7,367 nucleotides of DNA. Origin: Sediminispirochaeta sp. (GTDB lineage: Bacteria; Spirochaetota; Spirochaetia; DSM-16054; Sediminispirochaetaceae). Positions 1 to 5,011 of the stretch are shown here, one piece after another. The DNA is taken from the NCBI GenBank assembly GCA_011046055.1, contig DSBN01000032.1, positions 1 through 7,367 on the forward strand, given 5' to 3'. How positions within the stretch are numbered: position 1 is the first letter of the stretch; each line of letters begins with the position of its first letter. A program made the position numbers and the translations under genes. The notes beneath the pieces were generated by a model. The model saw nothing but the letters and a program-made list of their open reading frames with translations. It ran no database searches and had not been told where the DNA came from.

Positions 1-76
1 CCGTGGTACAATTCGGAATACGCCGCAGGTAATCGTTCCCTTCCCGGAGAGTAATCAAAAAACCGGACAACATTGA
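1..76 (+). CDS. C-terminal end of probable Liv-type periplasmic amino-acid-binding protein (partial)
   Basis: This is the 3' end of a gene cut by the left window edge. Read from base 2, about 24 codons run to TGA at 74-76 and end in PQVIVPFPESNQKTGQH. That tail resembles the hydrophobic strand plus proline that closes many Peripla_BP_6 (LivJ/LivK) proteins, and a binding-protein gene is expected directly upstream of livHMGF. The protein would capture the amino acid in the periplasm and deliver it to LivHM. The frame is uncertain. The frame starting at base 3 opens with VVQF, which resembles the 'vvQf/w' motif usually found just before this strand, but it stops at 28-30; one missing base near 12-16 would join the two. 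The frame starting at base 1 is also open, to TAA at 52-54. The assignment rests on context and a short tail, so confidence is limited. Confidence 0.42.
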   Translation, partial: RGTIRNTPQVIVPFPESNQKTGQH

Positions 77-81
77 TCCTA

Positions 82-113
82 CGGCAATATGGGGCAGCCG
101 CTCCATATTGCCG
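82..113 (+). promoter_or_regulatory. Intergenic 13-bp hairpin between binding-protein gene and livH
   Basis: Bases 82-94 (CGGCAATATGGGG) pair with 101-113 (CTCCATATTGCCG). This gives a 13-bp stem with one G-U pair and a 6-base loop, CAGCCG (95-100). It lies 5 nt after the putative upstream stop and 22 nt before the livH start. No T-tract follows, so it does not look like a full intrinsic terminator. Hairpins between a binding-protein gene and its permease genes often shield the upstream mRNA from 3' exonucleases or cause partial termination, so that binding protein outnumbers membrane components; malE-malF is the classic case. That role is inferred here. Confidence 0.65.
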
Positions 114-135
114 GCTTCTATAAAGAGGAAATTTT

Positions 136-1056
136 ATGCTATACGCCCAAATAATAAACGCGGTGATGCTCGGTTGCACCTATTCCCTCGTCGCGATCGG
201 CTTCTCGCTCTTCTTCGGAGTATTGGATACGGTCGTTTTCTGTACTGGAGACGTGGCCATCTTCAGTTCTTTTTCCGTCGTACTCTTGGTCCAGATCACA
301 GCCCTCTACGCCCTGCTGATCGGACTCTTCAACCCGTTTTTCTCTATTCTGATCACCGTGCTGCTGGCGGCGGTCATCACCGCGGCACTGATGGTCATTA
401 TGTACCAGCTGGTAATCAAGCCCTTTGAAAACAAGAGCAGCCTGATGCCCCTGCTGAGTACCATCGCCGCCGGTATCGCGCTGCGCGAGTTGATCGGCAT
501 CTTTTTTCCGCAGGGGAGAAACCCCCGCTCTTTTCCCGAGCTGCTGTCCATGGAGAGAATTTTCGAGGCTCTACCGGGAATTTCGTGGAGAAACGGTATA
601 ATCATTCTAGCTACTATCCTGATTGTCGCCCTGTTACACTGGTTCATCAACAAGACGAAAATCGGACTCTCCATTCAAGCGGTCTCGCAAAACCGTGAAG
701 CCGCCACTATGGTGGGTATAAATCGGAACTTGGTCATTTACGTGACCTTTATCGTCGGAGGTTTGATTCTCGGCTTCAGCGGATTTTTGATAGGCTCCTA
801 CTATTCGGTGATTCGCTTCGATTTGGGGGCTTCCTTCGGTTTGAAGGGGTTTTCCGCCGCGGTGGTCGGCGGACTGGGCAACCTCTACGGCGCCATTGTC
901 GGCAGCATGCTGATAGCCTTCGCCGAGGTCTTCGTCAGTGCCTACATTCCCGGCGGGACGGCCTATGCGGGTATCGCCGCTTTTGTCCTGGTCCTTCTGT
1001 TCATCCTCTTCAAACCCGAGGGAGTCTTGGGCAGCCGTTCGATCGAGAAAGTATAA
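136..1056 (+). CDS. livH: Branched-chain/hydrophobic amino-acid ABC transporter permease LivH
   Basis: Inner-membrane permease, 306 aa, the normal size for LivH. With LivM it forms the transmembrane channel of a HAAT-family importer. The protein is almost wholly hydrophobic, with about eight predicted membrane segments. Family landmarks are the N-terminal 'LGCTYSLVAIGFSLFFGV' segment (residues 12-29), the cytoplasmic coupling loop REAATMVGIN (187-196), which docks on the ATPase, GLKGFSAAVVGGLGNLYGA (from about 235), and FKPEGVLG near the C-terminus. Residues 35-39 read FCTGD where many LivH proteins have 'FAHGD/E', so a common His is replaced by Thr. The start is ATG 136, preceded by AGAGGA at 124-129, 6-7 nt upstream. 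It lies downstream of a probable binding-protein gene and 17 nt before livM. The family is certain. The substrate (Leu/Ile/Val, aromatic amino acids or other) cannot be read from sequence alone. Confidence 0.93.
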   Translation: MLYAQIINAVMLGCTYSLVAIGFSLFFGVLDTVVFCTGDVAIFSSFSVVLLVQITALYALLIGLFNPFFSILITVLLAAVITAALMVIMYQLVIKPFENKSSLMPLLSTIAAGIALRELIGIFFPQGRNPRSFPELLSMERIFEALPGISWRNGIIILATILIVALLHWFINKTKIGLSIQAVSQNREAATMVGINRNLVIYVTFIVGGLILGFSGFLIGSYYSVIRFDLGASFGLKGFSAAVVGGLGNLYGAIVGSMLIAFAEVFVSAYIPGGTAYAGIAAFVLVLLFILFKPEGVLGSRSIEKV

Positions 1057-1066
1057 AAGGAAGGGA
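1057..1066 (+). promoter_or_regulatory. Ribosome binding site supporting the GTG start of livM
   Basis: The purine-rich run AAGGAAGGGA begins right after the livH stop (1054-1056) and lies 7 nt before GTG 1074. No ATG is near. The next in-frame ATGs, residues 27 and 33, fall inside the first predicted membrane segment and have no comparable site. This fixes GTG as the start. Confidence 0.75.
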
Positions 1067-1073
1067 TATACCG

Positions 1074-2240
1074 GTGACAGACAGACAAACACACCTGCAA
1101 AACACAGGCAAATTCGTAGCACCGCTGGGGGTACTAATATTTTTCGCCGCTATGGCCCTGGCAATCACAATGAACCTTTGGACCACCCTCGCGGTGGTGG
1201 TGGTTCTCACGGCGCTTCTGATTTTTGGAGAAAAAAGAGGCTTCGTAGAGACCGCGTACAAAATGGTCGAAAAAAACTACAAAATCACCGTCGCTGTTTT
1301 TGTAGCAGCCCTGCTCCTCTTCCCCATCGCCCTTAGGGGCAACAGTTACTTCCTCCACATCCTGGTCATCGCCGGGATATACGCGATGGTCGCCCTGGGT
1401 TTGAACTTTCAAATCGGCAGTATGGGGCAGGTCAACTTCGCCCCGGCGGCGATGTTCGGTATCGGGGCCTACACCTCAGCCATGGTCAGCGTCCATTACG
1501 GGGCTTCTCCCTGGCTTGGGATGATCGCGGCTGTTATAGTGACCGCCGGAATGGGGGTGGTCTTCGGCTTCCCCGCCCTGAAAACCCGGGGCTTCTACTT
1601 CTCTCTGGTGACCATCGCCGTGCAGACGATTTTCGTGCTCCTGGTGGTCAACACCGATTGGCTCGGCGGCCCCAACGGTATCCCGGGAATACCGGCCTTC
1701 TCGCTCTTCGGCCGATCGCTGAAACAGACGGGAAATCTATTCGGGATGCTTCTCCCCTACCAAATCAACTACATCTACCTGACCTTCTTTTTGCTGATAC
1801 TTTTGATTATCGTTGCCCGAAGACTCTACACCTCCCGTTTCGGCTTGGCCTGGAACGCCATCGAAGAGGACGAGATAGTCGCCGCCACCCAGGGAATAAA
1901 CCTCACCAAGCTGAAGCTACTCTCCTTTTCTATAGGTTCGGTTTTCGCCGGAATCGCCGGTTCGATATACGCCCACTACACCAGCTTCATCGGTACCGAG
2001 GACTTCGACTTCAACAAGTCCTTGATCCTGATCTGTATGGTACTGCTAGGCGGAATGGACAACCCCGTAGGCGTCACTCTCGGGGCGGTACTGCTGACGG
2101 TGATCGATGAGAAGCTGCGGGTGTTCGCGGATTATCGGATGTTGATGTACTCGGTCATTTTGATAGTGGTCCTGGTGGTCCGGGCGCAAGGCCTACTGCC
2201 AAAGCGCAATCGAACATACCCCGGTACGGAGGAGGGCTGA
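1074..2240 (+). CDS. livM: Branched-chain/hydrophobic amino-acid ABC transporter permease LivM
   Basis: Second inner-membrane permease, 388 aa, partner of LivH. The core starts near residue 71 and carries the LivM hallmark region VALGLNFQIGSMGQ followed by FGIGAYTSA (about 106-136). It also has PALKTRGFYFSLVTIA, the cytoplasmic coupling loop around EEDEIVAATQGIN (264-276), and the late GGMDNPVGVTLGA segment. About 70 residues precede the core and contain two extra hydrophobic stretches (about 14-33 and 36-51) before a charged loop (53-70). Longer LivM proteins such as that of E. coli also have an N-terminal extension. Residues 123-124 are Ala-Pro where many homologues have Gly-His. The start is GTG with a good upstream ribosome site. 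The gene ends 3 nt before livG, so the two are co-transcribed. Family confidence is high; substrate is unknown. Confidence 0.93.
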   Translation: MTDRQTHLQNTGKFVAPLGVLIFFAAMALAITMNLWTTLAVVVVLTALLIFGEKRGFVETAYKMVEKNYKITVAVFVAALLLFPIALRGNSYFLHILVIAGIYAMVALGLNFQIGSMGQVNFAPAAMFGIGAYTSAMVSVHYGASPWLGMIAAVIVTAGMGVVFGFPALKTRGFYFSLVTIAVQTIFVLLVVNTDWLGGPNGIPGIPAFSLFGRSLKQTGNLFGMLLPYQINYIYLTFFLLILLIIVARRLYTSRFGLAWNAIEEDEIVAATQGINLTKLKLLSFSIGSVFAGIAGSIYAHYTSFIGTEDFDFNKSLILICMVLLGGMDNPVGVTLGAVLLTVIDEKLRVFADYRMLMYSVILIVVLVVRAQGLLPKRNRTYPGTEEG

Positions 2241-2243
2241 TAG

Positions 2244-3008
2244 ATGGATACTCTACTGAAAACCAAGGACCTAACTATCAATTTTGGCGGCCTCCTGGCG
2301 GTGAACAAGGTCAACTGTGAAATGAACAACGAAGTTCTGGGGCTCATCGGCCCCAACGGATCGGGAAAGACCACCTTCCTCAACCTCATCAGCGGCATCT
2401 ATAACGCCACCGACGGTGAGATCGAGTTTCAGGGGCGGAACATTACTAAACTACAGGCCAGCGATATCAGAAGTATCGGTATCGCCCGTACCTTCCAGAC
2501 CAACCGCCTCTGCTTGAAGCTCACCGTTCTGGACAACATGCTGCTGGGGCTTTTTTCGAAGCAGCAGATCCGATGGTGGGAGACTATTTTCAATCAAAAA
2601 AAGCACCACCTCGAGCTCCGAGTGAACATAGACAAATGTCTCCACGTACTCTCCTACTTCAACGAAGAACTGGTCGAACAAAAGTACGAGCTCATCGACA
2701 CCATTCCCCTGATCGACCGGAGGAGGATCGAGATCGCGCGAGCCCTGGTCAGCGACCCGGCCTTGCTGCTGCTGGACGAACCCACCGCCGGCCTGAATCC
2801 CCAAGAGACTCACAGCATTGTAGAAGACCTCAAAAAGATTCGAGAGAAGACGGGGATCAGTATGATATTTATCGAACACGACATGGGAGTGATATCAACG
2901 ATCGCCGACCGCGTTGTTGTCCTGAACGCCGGGCAAATAATCGCCGAAGGCTCTTTCGCCGAAGTTTCGAAGAACGAAGAAGTGCGAAGCGCGTACTTGG
3001 GGAGTTGA
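2244..3008 (+). CDS. livG: Amino-acid ABC transporter ATP-binding protein LivG (degenerate signature motif)
   Basis: Cytoplasmic ATPase subunit, 254 aa, typical LivG length. With LivF it powers transport through LivHM. Visible motifs are Walker A GPNGSGKTT (36-44), Q-loop ARTFQTNRL (Q85), Walker B LLLLDE (174-179) with catalytic Glu179, D-loop AGLNPQE, and H-switch IFIEHD (His212). LivG-type features include 'INFGGLLAV' near the start, 'IARTFQ' and 'RRIEIARAL'. The oddity is at 154-158, where the ABC signature (LSYGQ or LPYGD in most LivG proteins) reads IPLID. The invariant Gly is Ile, although the flanking RRRIEIARAL is normal and the reading frame is continuous. The start ATG 2244 follows GGAGGAGGG (2228-2236) by 7 nt. 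The livF start lies 2 nt after its stop. The subunit should still bind ATP, but its contribution to LivF's nucleotide site is probably altered. Confidence 0.92.
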   Translation: MDTLLKTKDLTINFGGLLAVNKVNCEMNNEVLGLIGPNGSGKTTFLNLISGIYNATDGEIEFQGRNITKLQASDIRSIGIARTFQTNRLCLKLTVLDNMLLGLFSKQQIRWWETIFNQKKHHLELRVNIDKCLHVLSYFNEELVEQKYELIDTIPLIDRRRIEIARALVSDPALLLLDEPTAGLNPQETHSIVEDLKKIREKTGISMIFIEHDMGVISTIADRVVVLNAGQIIAEGSFAEVSKNEEVRSAYLGS

Positions 3009-3010
3009 AC

Positions 3011-3721
3011 ATGCTGCTAAGACTATCGAATGTACACACAAAATACGGCCAGATCCCGATGCTCCATGGAGTCTCTATCGAGATAGATACGGGAGAGGCG
3101 GTCTGCGTACTGGGGTCCAACGGTGCGGGGAAGACCACCCTGCTGAAGACGATCATCGGGGTGGTGAAACCCTTCAAGGGTGAAGTCTTCTTCCGCGATC
3201 AGGATATCAGCCTTGCGGCCTCCCACAAGATCATCGAGGCGGGAATTGCCATCGTTCCAGAGAGGGAGGGCCTCTTTCCCAAGCTTTCGGTGGAGGACAA
3301 CCTGCGATTGGGCGCCTACTACGAGAAAGACAAAGAAGAGATTCGCAGGCGCCGGGAAGAGGTACTGGAGATTTTTTCCCGATTGCGGGAGAGGCTCTCT
3401 CAGCACGCCGGTACCTTGAGTGGAGGAGAGCGCAAAATGCTGGGCATCGCCAGAGCTCTCCTAGCCGGCCCCCAGGTACTGCTGATGGACGAACCTTCAC
3501 TGGGCTTGGCTCCAGCCCTGGTCAACGAGGTATTCGAGGTGATCCAGAAGATCAAACAAGAGAAAGAGATCTCCCTGCTGATCATCGAACAGAACGCTCA
3601 GAAGGCACTAAACGTGGTCGACCGCGGCTACATCATGCAGAAGGGAGCGGTGGTGGGCGCCGGATCGAAGGCGGAGCTGGAAGAGAACGACATGGTCAAA
3701 AACTCCTACTTGGTTTCGTGA
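3011..3721 (+). CDS. livF: Amino-acid ABC transporter ATP-binding protein LivF
   Basis: Second ATPase subunit, 236 aa, normal for LivF. Motifs are Walker A GSNGAGKTT (35-43), a Q-loop region with IVPEREGLFPKLSVEDNL (81-98), an intact signature LSGGE (136-140), Walker B VLLMDE (156-161), D-loop PSLGLAP (162-168), and IIEQN with Gln194 at the H-switch position. The Gln switch is usual in LivF, where 'VEQN' replaces the His of other ABC ATPases. The 'TKYGQIPMLHGVSIEI' start is also typical. ATG 3011 is chosen because GGGGAG (2999-3004), inside the end of livG, lies 6 nt upstream and because the protein begins exactly where LivF homologues do; the open frame continues upstream but overlaps livG and has no ABC similarity there. 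It is the last gene of the unit, followed 30 nt later by an intrinsic terminator. Confidence 0.94.
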   Translation: MLLRLSNVHTKYGQIPMLHGVSIEIDTGEAVCVLGSNGAGKTTLLKTIIGVVKPFKGEVFFRDQDISLAASHKIIEAGIAIVPEREGLFPKLSVEDNLRLGAYYEKDKEEIRRRREEVLEIFSRLRERLSQHAGTLSGGERKMLGIARALLAGPQVLLMDEPSLGLAPALVNEVFEVIQKIKQEKEISLLIIEQNAQKALNVVDRGYIMQKGAVVGAGSKAELEENDMVKNSYLVS

Positions 3722-3751
3722 AGCGTCTTCAAAACCTTACTTTTCGTTTCT

Positions 3752-3785
3752 GCCGGTCGACACCTCGTCGGCCGGCCTTTTTTTT
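3752..3785 (+). terminator. Rho-independent terminator of the liv operon
   Basis: GCCGGTCGAC (3752-3761) pairs with GTCGGCCGGC (3767-3776), a 10-bp GC-rich stem with one G-U pair. The loop is ACCTC (3762-3766). An 8-T tract follows at 3778-3785. It begins 30 nt after the livF stop and should end the transporter transcript before the aminotransferase promoter. Confidence 0.93.
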
Positions 3786-3832
3786 CTACCCTTCTGACCG
3801 AAACGGCAAACTACCAGGCAAGATTTTTTTTC

Positions 3833-3862
3833 TTGACAGATCCGATTCTCACTTGTTATAAC
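3833..3862 (+). promoter_or_regulatory. Sigma-70-type promoter for the aminotransferase-iorAB unit
   Basis: A perfect -35 box, TTGACA (3833-3838), is followed 18 bp later by TATAAC (3857-3862), a 5/6 match to the -10 consensus. A T-rich stretch lies just upstream of the -35. Transcription would start near 3869, giving a leader of about 20 nt that holds the GAGG ribosome site (3880-3883) 7 nt before ATG 3891. It sits just after the liv terminator, so the downstream genes have their own transcription start. Confidence 0.8.
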
Positions 3863-3864
3863 AA
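3853..3864. promoter_or_regulatory. Candidate operator: 12-bp perfect palindrome over the -10 box
   Basis: TTGTTATAACAA is identical to its reverse complement and contains the whole -10 hexamer (3857-3862). A dimeric repressor bound here would block RNA polymerase directly. Many one-component regulators (for example MarR or GntR types) use short AT-rich palindromes of this kind, but no regulator gene is in the window and the family cannot be named. AT-rich promoter DNA can form palindromes by chance, so this remains a candidate. Confidence 0.45.
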
Positions 3865-3890
3865 TTACATTACATATACGAGGTTGATCG

Positions 3891-5009
3891 ATGAGAAAAC
3901 TAATCGGACGAGGTGTCCTGAGGCTGCACGACTACGTACCAGGGATGCGCGGTGACGAACTCCGGCGCAAGTACGGACTGTCGCGAATCATCAAAATGAG
4001 CTCCAACGAGAGCGTCTTCGGAGTGGCCCCAGCGGTCACCGCGGCGGTCCAAGAAGCGGCGAACACGATCAATCTCTACCCCGCCTCTCGGAGCCCGGAG
4101 CTGTATCAGAAATTGGCGGATCACCTGAACATCGCCCCGGAATACCTGATCACCGGCAACGGATCCGACGCGTTGATCTACAACCTGGGAATGTGCCTGT
4201 TGAACCCCGGCGACGAGGTACTGATACCGGAGACTACTTTCTCCGTCTACCGGAACGTATCACGGATAATGCAGGCTCGGATCGTCGACGTACCGATGAA
4301 AGGGCTTCGGATAGACCTGCAGGCCCTCCTCTCCAGTATCGGAAAACAGACCAAACTCGTCTTTCTCTGCAACCCCAACAACCCCACCGGCGACACCCTG
4401 CCCCCGGGAGAGCTGGTCGATTTCCTGAAACAGGTCCCAAACTCCGCCGTGATAGCCTTGGACGAGGCCTACATCGATTTCGTCGATCCGGCGCTGGACC
4501 CCCACGCGGTGGAGATGCTCAAAGGCGGGATGCCCAATCTCTTCATCCTCCGGACGCTGTCGAAGAGCTACGGACTGGCCGGTTTACGGCTGGGATACGG
4601 TCTGGGGGATCCGGAAATCGTCCGCTATATGCACCGGGTCAAACAGCCCTTCGAAGTCTCCCTTTTGGCCCAACGGGCAGGTCTCGCCGCACTGGAGGAC
4701 CAGGACTTCTTCCACCACGTGGTCCGGGCGACTCGACGGGAGATGGACTACTTTCGCCGACGTCTCGGCGAGTTGGGTCTGAGCTACGTGGATTCGCAGA
4801 CCAATTTCTTTCTGATCGACACGGGCAGCGACGGCGACCTGGTCTTTGAGGAGCTTCAGAAGCTGGGGGTCATCATCCGGCCGGGATCGGTCTTCGACCT
4901 TCCGACACACATCAGGGTCACCGTCGGTCGTCGAGAAGAAAATCGAGAGTTTTTCGAGCATTTGCAGCAAGCTTTACGCAATATCAACGGACAAAAAAAG
5001 GATGAGTGA
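3891..5009 (+). CDS. HisC-family PLP aminotransferase, probably acting on aromatic amino acids
   Basis: Class I/II (fold type I) cytoplasmic aminotransferase, 372 aa, close to the usual HisC length of about 350-370. Landmarks are SSNESVFG (37-44), LYPASRSPEL (62-71), GNGSDALI (89-96), CNPNNPTG (160-167), DEAYIDF (191-197) with the Asp for the PLP ring nitrogen, TLSKSYGLAGLRLGY (222-236) with Schiff-base Lys225, and IRVTVG (341-346) with Arg342 for the substrate carboxylate. HisC proteins make histidinol phosphate, but close relatives are aromatic amino-acid transaminases. No his genes are nearby, and iorAB follows directly, whose substrates are aryl-2-oxoacids. An aromatic aminotransferase feeding IorAB is therefore the better reading, inferred from context. 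It is the first gene of its unit; its stop lies 2 nt before the likely iorA ATG. Confidence 0.85.
   Translation: MRKLIGRGVLRLHDYVPGMRGDELRRKYGLSRIIKMSSNESVFGVAPAVTAAVQEAANTINLYPASRSPELYQKLADHLNIAPEYLITGNGSDALIYNLGMCLLNPGDEVLIPETTFSVYRNVSRIMQARIVDVPMKGLRIDLQALLSSIGKQTKLVFLCNPNNPTGDTLPPGELVDFLKQVPNSAVIALDEAYIDFVDPALDPHAVEMLKGGMPNLFILRTLSKSYGLAGLRLGYGLGDPEIVRYMHRVKQPFEVSLLAQRAGLAALEDQDFFHHVVRATRREMDYFRRRLGELGLSYVDSQTNFFLIDTGSDGDLVFEELQKLGVIIRPGSVFDLPTHIRVTVGRREENREFFEHLQQALRNINGQKKDE
4998..5002 (+). promoter_or_regulatory. Ribosome binding site deciding the iorA start
   Basis: AAGGA at the very end of the aminotransferase gene lies 9 nt before ATG 5012 but only 3 nt before the in-frame GTG 5006, which overlaps the aminotransferase stop. 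The spacing favours ATG 5012, although GTG would add only two residues. Confidence 0.6.
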
Positions 5010-5011
5010 CC

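Noticed and set aside
82..113. Intergenic hairpin as a complete intrinsic terminator
   Set aside because: No T-tract follows the stem, and livH has no convincing promoter of its own after it; livH is more likely read through from upstream.
108..428. Short plus-strand open frame overlapping the start of livH in another frame
   Set aside because: Its product is Arg/His-rich and unlike any family. It begins inside the right arm of the intergenic hairpin and is overlapped by the well-supported LivH.
2573..3010. Upstream extension of the livF open frame into livG
   Set aside because: The extra residues are low-complexity Arg/Pro-rich, overlap livG in another frame, and show no ABC similarity; LivF starts naturally at 3011 with a good ribosome site.
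4993..5005. A run of seven A before GG at the end of the aminotransferase gene, a possible slippery site fusing it to iorA
   Set aside because: A -1 shift there meets TGA at 5003-5005 before reaching the iorA start, so no fusion protein can form. The run is better explained as part of the iorA ribosome-site region.
3891..5009. Simple assignment as histidine-biosynthesis HisC
   Set aside because: Family motifs alone allow it, but there are no his genes nearby and the gene leads an iorAB unit, so I kept a family-level name.
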